Of a DNA stretch of 64,000 nt, positions 8,104 through 17,711 are shown piece after piece. This DNA is from Rhizobium giardinii bv. giardinii H152 (GTDB lineage Bacteria; Pseudomonadota; Alphaproteobacteria; Rhizobiales; Rhizobiaceae): the NCBI RefSeq assembly GCF_000379605.1, contig NZ_KB902735.1:62001-126000 (forward strand), written 5' to 3'. A program made the translations under genes and the position numbers. The notes under the pieces are model-generated. The model worked only from the letters and a program-made list of their open reading frames with translations, was not told where the DNA came from and made no database searches. Each line of letters starts with the position of its first letter. The first letter of the stretch is position 1.

Positions 8104-10065
8104 TCAGTGTTCGGCGCGTTGCGCCCCATGCGCCCTGACGATGGCGTCCGCTTCCTTGCCGTACAGTTCCTCGAAATGATCGAAAGTCTTGGAGAAATAG
8201 CCGATGCCTTGCGTCGCCGAGCGCAGCGCTCGCGCCAGTTCGTCGAGCGCGCCGCCGGGAACAAGGGCCCGGAAGATGTCCCATCCCTTGGCGGTTTCGT
8301 CCCGGTCGAAGCCGAGGACCTGACCCTTCAGCGCCGAGACGATCTGCACGAGGCTGCCCGAATAGACCGACGGAATGTGGATTTCGCTGCGGAAGACCGG
8401 CTGCATCAGCACGGCGGATCCTTCGGCCAGCGCCTGCCGCACTCCCATTTTCGCCGCGGTCCGGAACGCGTATTCCGAGCTGTCGACGGTGTGGTGCTGG
8501 CCGTCGGTTAGCGTCACGCCGACGTCGATGACCTCAAAGCCGAGCGGACCTTTCTCCATCGCCTCGCGCGCGCCCGCTTCGACGGCGGGGATGTAATTGC
8601 GCGGAACGACGCCGCCCTTGACGGTTTCGCCAAAGGTGAACCCCTGGCCGCGCTCGTTGGGGTGGATGCTCAGTTTCACATCCGCGAATTGCCCGGCACC
8701 GCCGGTCTGCTTGCGATGGCGGTAGTGGACCTCCGACGGCTTCGATATCGTCTCGCGGTAGATCGGGCTGGGTGGTCGGTCAGTGACGGCGATGTGAAAG
8801 ACGTCGGACAGGGTCCGGCACAGGTCGCGCAGGTGCACCGGCCCCTGGGTGCAGACGAGCTGGGCGCCGGTCCCTTCCTCTTGGCGGACCTTCAGGCCTC
8901 GATCCGTCTCGGAAAGCTTGGCCAGCGTTTCGGAGAGCTTGTTCTCATCCCGCTCGCTGCCCGGCACGAGGATCCGCTCGAGCATCGGCGTCGATGCTTC
9001 CGTCCACTCCGGCGGGGCCACGGCCGCGTCGGAGCTCAACAGCGAGGGAACCGGCAGGTGGTCGGACTTGACCGTCGCGAAAACGTCTCCCGCCGCCGGG
9101 ACAAACGGCGCGTTCGACCGGCCGTTTGCGGGATCCTGCACGGCCCCGAGCGTGGCACTGCCGAGCGACGCGCCTTGCTTCAGGCCCTCGCCGAGCGCAC
9201 GAACGAGCACGGTCTTGCCGACATTCTGGCGATGATAGGCATGGAAGCTCGCGGCCGCCAGCTTGCCTGCGTCGATATTGGCTGCGCGGGCAAGGCGCTC
9301 GCGCAGCGCCTCGACAGGCGGCGCCTCATGGCGCAGCGCCTTCATCAGCCGCATCATGCCGTTGCCATGGCTGGCGGCACCGATCAGCACCGGGATGATC
9401 TTGTTTTCCTTCAGAATCCGCGAGGAGATGGCATAGAGCGCGTCGCTGGGCGGCTCGCGGTCTTCGATCAGTTCCTCGAGAAGCCAGTCGTCGAATTCCG
9501 ACAGATGTTCCAGAAGCTCGGTGCGCGCCTCATGCTCGCGTTCGGCGGCGCTTTCGGGGATCGCGATTAGCGCCGACGTCTGGCCTTCGCGGTAGCGCCA
9601 CGCCCGTTCCGAAATCAGGTCGCAACTGCCGACGATCCTGTCGCCCTCGCGGATCGGAATCTGACGCAGCAGAAGCGTGTGGCCGGCATAGTCCTGAAGG
9701 GCTGCGATCACGTCCCTGAGCCGCCCCCTCGGCTCGTCCATGCGGTTGACGAAGAGGATGCACGGCGTTCCCGAAGCCTCGATCACCCGCAGATAGGGGG
9801 CGGCCAGCACGGCCTCCTCGGGGGCGGGCGAAACACACAGGATACAGGCATCGCTGGCAAGAAGCGCATGTTGCGCATGCACCAGCGCTTCGTTGCCCCC
9901 GGGCGCATCGAGCGCGCACCACGGTTCGTTTCCGAATGTGAATTCCGTGAGGTTCAACCCGTAGGGGGAATTGGATTTTCTCGGCGCGCCCTCCAGCGAG
10001 CCGAGCTTTTCCACGACTGTCGATTTTCCGGTTTGCGAGGGTCCAAGTACAGTAAAGCAGCGCAT
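8104..10065 (-). CDS. Elongation factor G-like translational GTPase paralogue
   Basis: A 653-residue protein with the EF-G domain order but only moderate similarity. The P-loop is intact (GPSQTGKS, residues 8-15) and the G4 motif is NRMD (107-110). The G3 motif is DAPGG at 53-57, where true EF-G has D-T-P-G-H, so the histidine that activates hydrolytic water is missing. Domain IV is recognisable by HYRHRKQTGGAGQFADVKLS. This matches the divergent EF-G paralogue common in Alphaproteobacteria, not the translocase encoded in the str operon. The start at 10065 follows GGGGAGG. Its role is unknown; a ribosome-associated or stress function is only inferred. Confidence 0.85.
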   Translation of the reverse strand: MRCFTVLGPSQTGKSTVVEKLGSLEGAPRKSNSPYGLNLTEFTFGNEPWCALDAPGGNEALVHAQHALLASDACILCVSPAPEEAVLAAPYLRVIEASGTPCILFVNRMDEPRGRLRDVIAALQDYAGHTLLLRQIPIREGDRIVGSCDLISERAWRYREGQTSALIAIPESAAEREHEARTELLEHLSEFDDWLLEELIEDREPPSDALYAISSRILKENKIIPVLIGAASHGNGMMRLMKALRHEAPPVEALRERLARAANIDAGKLAAASFHAYHRQNVGKTVLVRALGEGLKQGASLGSATLGAVQDPANGRSNAPFVPAAGDVFATVKSDHLPVPSLLSSDAAVAPPEWTEASTPMLERILVPGSERDENKLSETLAKLSETDRGLKVRQEEGTGAQLVCTQGPVHLRDLCRTLSDVFHIAVTDRPPSPIYRETISKPSEVHYRHRKQTGGAGQFADVKLSIHPNERGQGFTFGETVKGGVVPRNYIPAVEAGAREAMEKGPLGFEVIDVGVTLTDGQHHTVDSSEYAFRTAAKMGVRQALAEGSAVLMQPVFRSEIHIPSVYSGSLVQIVSALKGQVLGFDRDETAKGWDIFRALVPGGALDELARALRSATQGIGYFSKTFDHFEELYGKEADAIVRAHGAQRAEH

Positions 10066-10171
10066 GAGCGGTCCTCCCCTGCCATAAGCACAATTCTCGG
10101 CCCTCACAGGATGCCCTGAACCGGCGCGCCGCGCCAGAGGGGCAATTGTTCTTATTGGTTAAAGCGCGATG

Positions 10172-10939
10172 CTAGAGCTTGACCGCCACCAGAAACAGCC
10201 GCGGGAATTTCAACAGCACATGCCCGTCGGCGAGCGGCGGGTAGGCCTCCCGGATCCGCCGGAGATAGGCGGCGAGATAGGCCGCGCGCGCAGCCGGCGG
10301 CAGGGCGTCGAGATAGGGGCGAAGGCCGGTGCCCTGCACCCATTCGACGATCGCTTCGGCATTGGCCAGGCGATGATAATAGATCGTATGCCAGACATCG
10401 ATCTTGATCGATTTCGGCGCCAGCCGGTCGAGATAGACGGAGGGGGCGGCAAGGGCGTTGCGGCGGCCGCGGTTGACGTAGAATTCGCTAAAGCGGGGAT
10501 CTTCCGCCAGCTCGCGCATGAAGGCATGCGTCGGTTCGTCGAGATTGTCCGGCATCTGTACGGCAAGGGTGCCGCCGGGGATAAGGTCATCCATCAGCCG
10601 GTCGAAGACATCGAGGTGGTCCGGCAGCCATTGGAACACCGCGTTGGCGAAAAAGAGCGCCGCCGGTTCGCGCGGTGCCCAGCGCGCCAGGTCGCCTTTT
10701 TCGAAGCGGGTATGCGCCATCCGCTTGCGCGCCGCCGCCAGCATGTTCTCGTCGCTGTCGACACCCGTCAGAAGATAGGCCGGGAAGCGGTCTTGGACGA
10801 GTTCCGTCGAATTGCCGGGGCCGCAGCCGAGGTCGTACAGGGCGCCTTCGGGCAGATTTGGCACGTGGCCCAGCAGATCGCGCGCCGGCCAGGTGCGCTC
10901 GTCCTCGAATTTCATGTATTGTTCGGCGGACCAGGCCAT
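10172..10939 (-). CDS. tam: Trans-aconitate 2-methyltransferase
   Basis: A 255-residue class I SAM-dependent methyltransferase. Motif I is [11 protein letters not shown] (35-45). The N-terminus [20 protein letters not shown] and the segment [16 protein letters not shown] are typical of Tam. The enzyme methylates trans-aconitate, a spontaneous by-product that inhibits aconitase, in the cytoplasm. The start at 10939 is chosen because the WSxxQYxKFxxERTxPA block is the conserved N-terminus of the family; the longer frame upstream is basic and unrelated. It is a single gene between the EF-G paralogue and a dehalogenase. Confidence 0.92.
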   Translation of the reverse strand: MAWSAEQYMKFEDERTWPARDLLGHVPNLPEGALYDLGCGPGNSTELVQDRFPAYLLTGVDSDENMLAAARKRMAHTRFEKGDLARWAPREPAALFFANAVFQWLPDHLDVFDRLMDDLIPGGTLAVQMPDNLDEPTHAFMRELAEDPRFSEFYVNRGRRNALAAPSVYLDRLAPKSIKIDVWHTIYYHRLANAEAIVEWVQGTGLRPYLDALPPAARAAYLAAYLRRIREAYPPLADGHVLLKFPRLFLVAVKL

Positions 10940-11134
10940 CGGCTTTCTCCATCGGCGCACAGCACTGCCGCGTCCCCGGACGCGCAAAGGTCGCTTTAAC
11001 CATTTGATATGCTAAATAATTTTCCCTTGGATCGATTGCAGTTCAAGGAACTATGCAGCGGCACATGTTGCCCAAAAGTCTGAGGCGGTTTTGCGGTAAC
11101 GGGACGCGCGAAACAAAAATAAAACGCGTGCGCG

Positions 11135-11785
11135 CTACAGGCTTTCCAGCGACGGCAGGATCAGCGACGGACCGAAATCGGCATATTCGTCGGGCATGTC
11201 GCCGCGATTGATCCAGACGGTGCGGAAGCCGAATTTGGTGGCGCCGGCAACGTCCCAGCGGTTGGACGACTGGAACGAGACGACGTTCGGGTAGAGCCGG
11301 TAGGTGGTCGTCACCATGTCGTAGACTGCGGGCGCGGTCTTGAAGGCGCGCACCGTCTCGACGGAGAAGATGTCGTCGATGATCAGGTCGAGGCCGGCCT
11401 TCTTCACCGCCGATTGCAGCATCTGCGGCGTGCCGTTCGACAGGATGGCGATGCGCGCGCCGCGGCTCTTCAGGCTTTTCAGCACGCTCGGCACTTCCGG
11501 ATAGCAGTCCAGATGCCAATAGGCGTCGAGCAGCGAGGCCTTGAGCTTCGGGTCGGCGGACGGAAACCGCGCAAAGGCATGGTCCAGCGCCTGTTCGGTC
11601 AGCGTCCAGAAATCGGCATGCGCCCCCATCAGCGTCCGGATCCAGGAATATTCGAGCTGCTTGGCGCGCCAGAGGTCGGAAAAGGCCTGGCCCTCCGGCC
11701 CCATCTCGCCCGCATGTTTGCGCACCGCCGCGTGAACGTCGAACAGGGTGCCATAGGCATCGAAGACATAGGCCGCATGAGACAT
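11135..11785 (-). CDS. Haloacid dehalogenase, type II
   Basis: A 216-residue HAD-superfamily hydrolase of the L-2-haloacid dehalogenase group. The nucleophile is Asp9 in FDAYGTLFD. ILSNGTPQML carries the second motif, the lysine is in RAFKTAPAVYD, and FQSSNRWDVAGA is the signature that separates type II dehalogenases from phosphatases. It would release halide from 2-haloalkanoates by inversion at C2. The start at 11785 directly precedes the catalytic segment. In soil bacteria such genes are often solitary, as here; the physiological substrate is not certain. Confidence 0.88.
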   Translation of the reverse strand: MSHAAYVFDAYGTLFDVHAAVRKHAGEMGPEGQAFSDLWRAKQLEYSWIRTLMGAHADFWTLTEQALDHAFARFPSADPKLKASLLDAYWHLDCYPEVPSVLKSLKSRGARIAILSNGTPQMLQSAVKKAGLDLIIDDIFSVETVRAFKTAPAVYDMVTTTYRLYPNVVSFQSSNRWDVAGATKFGFRTVWINRGDMPDEYADFGPSLILPSLESL

Positions 11786-11932
11786 CAAAAACCTCCCGTC
11801 ATTCCCTTCGCGCCGGCCTTTTTCCAAATGCGAAAAGGAATCGGCCGCCTGATCGCCGCTTGAATACGGTTCTTTGCCGGGATCATGTCAAAAATTTGTG
11901 CGTTGCACAATCATTCTTCAAGAGAAAGCGGC

Positions 11933-12508
11933 TCAACTTTTTGCCGGTTTCCAGACCTTGGCCGGAAACCGCAGCGCCTGCTTGGCCAGGCGTCCCTTGA
12001 GCCCGAGCACCGTATCGCAGAGACCGGTCACGTGCCGGTTGGGCTTGGCCTCCGGCCTCAGCCCATGCAGCGCTGCCGCCGCCTCTTCCGGTTCCATGTA
12101 GCGGGCGAGAATGCCGAGCGTCAGCGCCGTCGAGCGGCCGATGCCGCGCAGACAGTGGACCAGCAGATGCGCATCCTCCGGCAGGCTGTCGATAAAGCCG
12201 AAGGCCCGTTCGATCGCGTCGGCCCGCGCCGCTTCAGGCTCGTCGGGATCGGTGACGTCGCCGAACAGAAGTTCCAGATGCCGCTCCGCCGGCAGCTCGA
12301 TCATCGACAGAAGCTTGGTTCCCGGCGCCCGGATCGAGATCAGGTGGCTCGGTGCCCAGAGCGCCCGATTGTGCCGCGCCTCGGTCTGCGAGGCGACGAT
12401 CACCCGGATCGGCCAGCCGTTCGGGTGGGAAGGATTGCCGTCGAGCAAGGGCGCATAAAGCGCGTCCGCCTGCTTTTCAGCCGTCCGCCTTTCAACTGCA
12501 AGTGCCAT
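11933..12508 (-). CDS. Tyrosine phosphatase-like protein
   Basis: A 191-residue protein with the cysteine phosphatase signature HCLRGIGRST, giving catalytic Cys119 and Arg125 in C-x5-R. A preceding Asp-rich region (DVTDPDEPEAARADAIERAF) could supply the general acid. The layout fits the small bacterial family annotated as tyrosine phosphatase family proteins in Rhizobiales. The start at 12508 was chosen over an upstream ATG because upstream residues show no structure. It is divergent from a VanZ-like gene. The substrate is unknown. Confidence 0.78.
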   Translation of the reverse strand: MALAVERRTAEKQADALYAPLLDGNPSHPNGWPIRVIVASQTEARHNRALWAPSHLISIRAPGTKLLSMIELPAERHLELLFGDVTDPDEPEAARADAIERAFGFIDSLPEDAHLLVHCLRGIGRSTALTLGILARYMEPEEAAAALHGLRPEAKPNRHVTGLCDTVLGLKGRLAKQALRFPAKVWKPAKS

Positions 12509-12680
12509 GGTCGCCTCTTTGATTCCGTTGCCTATATGAAAATAGCGGCGCTGCCGGGAAGGGGAAAGTGAAAAAAGCCGGTGATCGCGCAAGGGTGGTG
12601 GACTCCGGGCGCCGCCAGGCGGATTCCCCGCAATAGTCATTGTGCGTTGCAATATAAATGCTGTCCGCTATTGTGACGGC

Positions 12681-13049
12681 ATGATGACAAAGAAGTTTTT
12701 CAAATGGCTGGCATGGATCGTGCTGGCCGCGCTTGTATTCGTGACCGTCTCGCCCATTGGACTTCGCCCCCACACACTGACGTCGGTCGGATTGGACCGC
12801 GCCGCCGCGTTTTTCCTGGCGGGTGCTGTTTTCGCCGTCGCCTATCCGAGGAGATGGATGTCGCTGGCGCTCTTTCTCGTCTTCTCGTCATTCGCGATCG
12901 AAATGCTGCAGGAACTTTCCCCGACCCGGCATGCGAGGCTAGACGACGCCCTGGTCAAGGCCGTGGGGGCCGTGGCCGGCATCATCGCCGGCAAGCTTGC
13001 CCTGACCATACGGCGCGGTATTCTCGCCCGCCGGCTGGCCAGATCCTGA
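12681..13049 (+). CDS. VanZ-like integral membrane protein
   Basis: A 122-residue protein with about three to four hydrophobic segments: residues 8-26 (WLAWIVLAALVFVTV), 40-60, 63-78 and 95-110. Between the last two is SSFAIEMLQELSPTRHARLDDALVKAVGA, the conserved E-x-x-Q...R-x-x-x-x-D-x-x-x-N/K block of the VanZ family. Its function in Gram-negative bacteria is not established. Two adjacent ATG codons at 12681 and 12684 are equally possible starts. It is divergent from the phosphatase. Confidence 0.75.
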   Translation: MMTKKFFKWLAWIVLAALVFVTVSPIGLRPHTLTSVGLDRAAAFFLAGAVFAVAYPRRWMSLALFLVFSSFAIEMLQELSPTRHARLDDALVKAVGAVAGIIAGKLALTIRRGILARRLARS

Positions 13050-13214
13050 CGCGCCCGCAAGGGGCGGCAAGCGTCAAAGCAGCGTCGACAAACGGCTGGG
13101 TTCGACCGGCAAACGCTGCGGAAGCCCCATCTGCGCCATCCTCGACCCGTGGGGGATTCAGCCACCGGGCGTCTGCGCGGGCGAGGGGCCTCGCCCGCAG
13201 CGTCCTGCGCGCCA

Positions 13215-13418
13215 TCATTTCTTTTTAGCGGCTGCCTTTTTCACCGGCTTTTCCACGACCGGCTCCTGGCCGAGCCGCAGGGCCTTCAGCATTGCTGTTT
13301 TCTTGTTTCGCGCCACAAGTTCCGCCTTGATGATGGCAAGAGCGGCAGCGGAGGTCTCGTCCTGGCTGCGACGCACGGTGACTTTGGCAAGCGTCTTGGT
13401 GTCGGTTTTATCGGTCAA
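13215..13418 (-). CDS. Small basic protein of unknown function
   Basis: A 67-residue protein with an N-terminal Thr/Lys-rich start (MTDKTDTKTLAKVTVRRSQ), a central helix containing AAALAIIKAELVARNKKTAM and a Lys/Ala-rich tail (VEKPVKKAAAKKK). The tail resembles those of small nucleic-acid-associated proteins in rhizobia, but no fold can be named. It is accepted as a gene because codon use is typical and it forms a minus-strand pair with the membrane protein at 13480-13647. Confidence 0.55.
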   Translation of the reverse strand: MTDKTDTKTLAKVTVRRSQDETSAAALAIIKAELVARNKKTAMLKALRLGQEPVVEKPVKKAAAKKK

Positions 13419-13479
13419 TGTCTGAACTCGCTTTGCAATGCTGAAGGAAAGGGAAGGGAGATTGCTCTCCCCGTCGCCG

Positions 13480-13647
13480 TCAAAAGACCGCGAGATATTT
13501 CAGCAGCGAAACAATGCCGATGATGATCACGATGATCTGGACGATCTGCTTGGCACGGCCGTCGATCGGCAGCCTCGCAACAAGGTAGAGAACAAGCACG
13601 ATGACGAGAAACGTGATCAGAATGCCGATCAGCATGGATGATGCCAT
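13480..13647 (-). CDS. Thivi_2564-like small membrane protein
   Basis: A 55-residue protein made of two hydrophobic helices (residues 5-23 and 33-52) joined by a short loop with ARLPIDGRAKQ. That hairpin layout, and the loop that ends near Ile-Asp-Gly, fits the family of small membrane proteins named Thivi_2564, whose function is unknown. The start at 13647 places the first helix at the N-terminus after GGGATAAT. It lies 61 bp upstream of the small basic protein on the same strand. Confidence 0.65.
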   Translation of the reverse strand: MASSMLIGILITFLVIVLVLYLVARLPIDGRAKQIVQIIVIIIGIVSLLKYLAVF

Positions 13648-13781
13648 TATCCCACTCCATGAGCAACGACGCATTGTTGCGACCACGGGTGAAATAGGGC
13701 GCATCGCGCCAAATGGAAGTTGTAACGGCCGGAATAATCGCCGCGATGTTGCGCGTACCGGCCGGGCCTCGCCCTGAAGGG

Positions 13782-14822
13782 CTAAAACTGCGTGATCACG
13801 CTGATCCCCAGATCCTGCGCCGTGTCCATCGTCATCAGCGCCGGCACCGCTTCTTCGAGGCTGATGTGGCGGCCGATCAGTTTTTGCGGGTTGAGCTTGC
13901 CGGTTTCGAGCATCGCCATCATCGCCTCATAGCGCCAGGCCTGCATGCCGTGGCTGCCGTAGATTTCGAGCTCGTGGCCGATCACCTGCGCCATCGGGAT
14001 CTGCGGCGCCGCATGTTCGCCGAGCATCAGGCCGACCTGCACATGACGGCCGCGGCGGCGGAGATTCTTGATCGAGTTGAAGCAGGTGACGGGCGAGCCG
14101 AGCGCATCGATCGAGACATGGGCGCCGCCCTTGGTGATCTCGCGCACGGCTTCTGCGATATCGCCGGTGACGCTGCCGTCGATGGTGGCGACGGCGCCGA
14201 GCTCGCGGGCGAAGGAAAGCTTCGTCTCGGAAATGTCGATGCCGATGACATTGGCGCCGAGCGCCGACGCGATCATGATCGCCGACAGCCCGACGCCGCC
14301 GCAGCCATGCACCGCCACCCATTCGCCGCCACGCACGCGGCCCTGGTCGACGATGGCGCGGAACGAAGTGGCAAAGCGGCAGCCGAGGCTGGCGGCGGTG
14401 GCGTAGTCGAGGCTGTCGGGCAAATGCACGAGGTTCTGGTCGGCATAGTCGATGGCGACATATTCGGCGAACGAGCCCCAATGGGTGAAGCCCGGCTGGA
14501 ACTGGTTCGGGCAGACCTGGGCATTGCCGGAATGACACTCGCCGCAGCGGCCGCAGCCGGAGACGAAGGGAACGGTCACCCGGTCGCCGACCTTGTAGCG
14601 CATAACGCCCTTGCCCTTGGCGGCGACGGTGCCGGCCAGTTCATGCCCCGGCACGTGCGGGAGCGAAATATCCGGATCGTGGCCCATCCAGCCGTGCCAG
14701 TCGCTGCGGCAGAGCCCGGTCGCCTCGACCTTGATGACGACGCCGTCCTTGCTCGGTGTCGGGTCCGGCAGCATGCGGATATCGGGGGTCTTGCCGAAGG
14801 CGTCATAGTACATGGCTTTCAT
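13782..14822 (-). CDS. Zinc-dependent alcohol dehydrogenase
   Basis: A 346-residue medium-chain dehydrogenase. Catalytic zinc ligands are Cys38 ([11 protein letters not shown]) and the GHE pair in VPGHELAG. The structural zinc loop is present as [17 protein letters not shown]. The Rossmann motif is [11 protein letters not shown]. It should oxidise a primary or secondary alcohol with NAD(P)+ in the cytoplasm; the residues do not define the substrate. It is divergent from the branched-chain aminotransferase, with 158 bp between starts. Confidence 0.88.
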   Translation of the reverse strand: MKAMYYDAFGKTPDIRMLPDPTPSKDGVVIKVEATGLCRSDWHGWMGHDPDISLPHVPGHELAGTVAAKGKGVMRYKVGDRVTVPFVSGCGRCGECHSGNAQVCPNQFQPGFTHWGSFAEYVAIDYADQNLVHLPDSLDYATAASLGCRFATSFRAIVDQGRVRGGEWVAVHGCGGVGLSAIMIASALGANVIGIDISETKLSFARELGAVATIDGSVTGDIAEAVREITKGGAHVSIDALGSPVTCFNSIKNLRRRGRHVQVGLMLGEHAAPQIPMAQVIGHELEIYGSHGMQAWRYEAMMAMLETGKLNPQKLIGRHISLEEAVPALMTMDTAQDLGISVITQF

Positions 14823-14980
14823 CGGTGCGGTCCTTCATGTCACAGTTGAGCCTATCTACCCGCGTCTGGCGCACGCATCCAGATTGGACGGTATGACTTT
14901 TTTTGATGTACCTATTTACCCTGTTTCTCGATTTTCCGGCTATTGCGGATATCAGAACGACGAAAAAACAGGAGACCGTC

Positions 14981-15871
14981 ATGGCCGTCGACACATCCCC
15001 GCGCAGCACCACCTGGACCTATGTCGATGGCGAGTGGCTTTCGGGCAATCCGCCGCTGATCGGCCCGACCTCGCATGCCATGTGGCTCGGCTCGACGGTG
15101 TTCGACGGCGCCCGCTGGTTCGATGGCATCGCGCCCGATCTCGACCTGCATTGCCAGCGCGTCAACCGCTCGGCTCTGGCGCTCGGCCTCAAGCCCGTGG
15201 TGACGGCGGAGGATATCGAGGATCTTGCCTGGGAAGGCTGCAAGAAATTCGACGGCAAGACCGCCGTCTATATCAAACCGATGTACTGGGGCGAGCATGG
15301 CTCGGCAAGCAGCGTTGTCACGGTCGATCCGGAATCGACCCGTTTTGCGCTCTGCCTGTTCGAGGCGCCGATGGGCGGCGGTAACGGCGGCATGTCGGTC
15401 ACCGTTTCCCCCTTCCGCCGGCCGACGATCGAATGCATGCCGACCGATGCCAAGGCCGGCTGCCTCTACCCCAACAACGGCCGCATCCTGGCCGAGGCCC
15501 GCACGCGCGGCTTCGACAATGCGTTGGTGCGCGACATGCTCGGCAATATCGCCGAGACCGGCTCGTCAAACGTCTTCATGGTCAAGGACGGCGTCGTCTT
15601 CACGCCGGCCGCCAACAAGACCTTCCTCGCGGGCATCACCCGATTGCGCGTCATGACACTGCTGCGCGACGCCGGCTTCGACGTGGTCGAGACCACGCTG
15701 ACGCTCTCCGATTTCGAAACCGCCGACGAAATCTTCACCACCGGCAACTATTCCAAGGTCCTGCCCGTCACCCGCCTCGACGACCGCGACCTGCAATCCG
15801 GCCCGATCGCGGCCAAGGCGAAGGACCTTTACATGGACTGGGCACATTCGACGGGCCGGCAGGATTTGTGA
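14981..15871 (+). CDS. Branched-chain amino acid aminotransferase (class IV PLP enzyme)
   Basis: A 296-residue fold-type IV aminotransferase. The PLP lysine is Lys158 in MPTDAKAGCLYPNN, and GNIAETGSSNVFMV is the conserved phosphate-binding region. It would exchange the amino group between Leu/Ile/Val and 2-oxoglutarate in the cytoplasm. Rhizobia carry several such paralogues; this one is not next to ilv or leu genes, so a role with other substrates is possible. The start at 14981 follows AGGAGA at ideal spacing. A strong terminator follows at 15887. Confidence 0.85.
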   Translation: MAVDTSPRSTTWTYVDGEWLSGNPPLIGPTSHAMWLGSTVFDGARWFDGIAPDLDLHCQRVNRSALALGLKPVVTAEDIEDLAWEGCKKFDGKTAVYIKPMYWGEHGSASSVVTVDPESTRFALCLFEAPMGGGNGGMSVTVSPFRRPTIECMPTDAKAGCLYPNNGRILAEARTRGFDNALVRDMLGNIAETGSSNVFMVKDGVVFTPAANKTFLAGITRLRVMTLLRDAGFDVVETTLTLSDFETADEIFTTGNYSKVLPVTRLDDRDLQSGPIAAKAKDLYMDWAHSTGRQDL

Positions 15872-15886
15872 GGATGCGGCAGATCG

Positions 15887-15918
15887 GCCATCCGCCGGAA
15901 AGCGGATGGCTCTTTCTC
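15887..15918 (+). terminator. Intrinsic terminator after the aminotransferase
   Basis: GCCATCCGC (15887-15895), a 6-nt loop and GCGGATGGC (15902-15910) form a perfect 9-bp stem followed by TCTTTCTC. It ends the plus-strand aminotransferase unit and faces the minus-strand nuclease-like gene. Confidence 0.7.
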
Positions 15919-15979
15919 GGAGGGCAGGAGGGGGCTGCTGGTGGGGGCCAAAACGGTTTTCAAGGGGCGGGAAGAATTA

Positions 15980-17641
15980 TTAGTCTTTCTCGCCAGCCGC
16001 CGACTTGGCCGCCCGCTTGGCAACACCCTTGTCGTACGTGTCCTTCCACCACGGCAGCAAATCACCCGGCTCGAACGGGTATTTCTTCACCTGCCGCACA
16101 TCCGGAACAGCCGCTGTCCTTACCTCGCGAATGCTCCAGCCGTTGAACTGGTTCTCATGCGCCGCCGCTCGGAACGTCTCCAGCAGGTCATCGCCGGTGG
16201 ACCGGCTCATGACGTTCTCTAGCTCGTGGATAGACACGAACAGCGGGGTACGCTTGTCGGCGGCCGTCATCTCCGGCTCTTTCTGTCCTGCGATCTTCTC
16301 CGCTTCAGCAATCATCGCTGTCCGCAGCTCGGCCGAAGTTTGCGTCCATGGCTCCATGGTCAGCACCACAGCCGCCACTTCCTCCGCAAGTTGATGCTGG
16401 ATGATGCCGCGTCGAACATGGGAGAAGAACCGCCAGAGCTGGAAAACCGCATTGGCGATCTGATCGTATTGGCTCTTGGCGTCGGCTGCCGGGTCATTGG
16501 CATACTGCGCCTGAAACGACAGCTTGGTGGCCTTGCACTCGAACACCGCGACGATTTCTCCGTCACGGAGCATCAGTACGTCGGGCGTCTCGGCGGGATT
16601 GTTCTTGTAGGTGTAAGGCTGCGCCGGCTGCGGGTCGAACTCGGGCAGATAAGCCCGGATGGTGTTCCGCGCGTATCCCTCGAAGCGGCTTCGCGCCTCA
16701 TTCATTACCCCGGTGGGAGCTGCGATAAGGTCGAAATAGAGCCCGACCGTCGAACGGAGCAGCAGGAACTCGGGGAAGGGAGCGATGTAATGGTTGCGCG
16801 GTGCCGCCCGGATAATCGGCCGCACGCGCAAGTAGCTGGGATGATAGGCGGCCGGAATGGCATTCCCCGCCGCCAGCTTCTTGTAAAGCTCGAAGGATTC
16901 CCGGCGGGCGGTCCACAGTTCCGCCGACACCATGCCCATCGTCTTTTCCATTGCGCCTTCGGCAAGCTCGACCGGCAGTTTCCCGGCCAAGGGCACATTC
17001 CATGCCGCCTGCTGGGTTTGGACATAGAGGCAGAAGCAGCAGGCCATGAAGTCCTGAACGGTCAGGCCATGGGTCTTCCCGAAGTAATCTGCGCACTGGC
17101 CCTGACCATAGATGAAAGCATGGCGGTAGATGTTCGCCACGTTTTCCCAGCCGGTCTGCCATGGAAACTGCCGGTGCGCGATGCGGTGGAACTCCCGCAT
17201 GATGGTGTCGCCGGTAAGTTTCTTACTGTCTTGCTGCTCTACTGCCTTCAGCAGATTGATTGTATCGGCAAAATCGCTGAACTCCGTCGTGTTGATGGGC
17301 TTCTTCATGAAGTCCGGCACCACGTCCTTCCGCATGTTGAGCGTCAGTGTGATGATGCTCTCCATCTCCCATTTGTAGGCCATGTATTTCGATTCCATAT
17401 CCGTCGTCTCCACTTCGACGGGATGGCGAATAAGCCCCTTCGCCTGGGCGACGCGGTTGCTCTGGAGGGCATGGATGGCCCATACCATCAGCAGGACGCG
17501 GCGGTCATCGGTATCCGACAGGCGACGCAACAGGACTTCAATCGGCTTCGCCTTGGGGTGGTAGGCGTGCATGGGGTTCTTGGGCATGGCCTTGGGTAGG
17601 GTTGGCCGGATGCGGGAGCCCCACCCGCGTACGGTTGGCAC
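15980..17641 (-). CDS. Unknown protein with a PD-(D/E)XK nuclease motif
   Basis: A 553-residue protein from a GTG start. Residues 321-370 carry the elements of a PD-(D/E)XK nuclease: Glu321 in a helix (RFEGYARNTI), Asp354 in ETPDVLML, a strand, then Glu368 and Lys370 in AVFECKATKLS, followed by a helix with SQYDQIANAVFQLW. The first 300 residues are rich in aromatic helices (HAFIYGQGQCADYFGK, DFMACCFCLYVQTQ) and match no family I know. The C-terminus is Lys-rich. Codon choice is less G/C-biased than in neighbours. The frame stays open for about 40 codons upstream of the GTG, up to the gene at 17712, with protein-like sequence but no ATG, GTG or TTG, so the true start is unclear. DNA or RNA cleavage, perhaps in defence, is inferred. 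Confidence 0.65.
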   Translation of the reverse strand: MPTVRGWGSRIRPTLPKAMPKNPMHAYHPKAKPIEVLLRRLSDTDDRRVLLMVWAIHALQSNRVAQAKGLIRHPVEVETTDMESKYMAYKWEMESIITLTLNMRKDVVPDFMKKPINTTEFSDFADTINLLKAVEQQDSKKLTGDTIMREFHRIAHRQFPWQTGWENVANIYRHAFIYGQGQCADYFGKTHGLTVQDFMACCFCLYVQTQQAAWNVPLAGKLPVELAEGAMEKTMGMVSAELWTARRESFELYKKLAAGNAIPAAYHPSYLRVRPIIRAAPRNHYIAPFPEFLLLRSTVGLYFDLIAAPTGVMNEARSRFEGYARNTIRAYLPEFDPQPAQPYTYKNNPAETPDVLMLRDGEIVAVFECKATKLSFQAQYANDPAADAKSQYDQIANAVFQLWRFFSHVRRGIIQHQLAEEVAAVVLTMEPWTQTSAELRTAMIAEAEKIAGQKEPEMTAADKRTPLFVSIHELENVMSRSTGDDLLETFRAAAHENQFNGWSIREVRTAAVPDVRQVKKYPFEPGDLLPWWKDTYDKGVAKRAAKSAAGEKD

Positions 17642-17711
17642 CCAATCGCGGTGGAAAAAGCCGTAGTGGGAAGTCGAGCGCAGGTAGATATCCCGAATAT
17701 CCGGAAGGACT

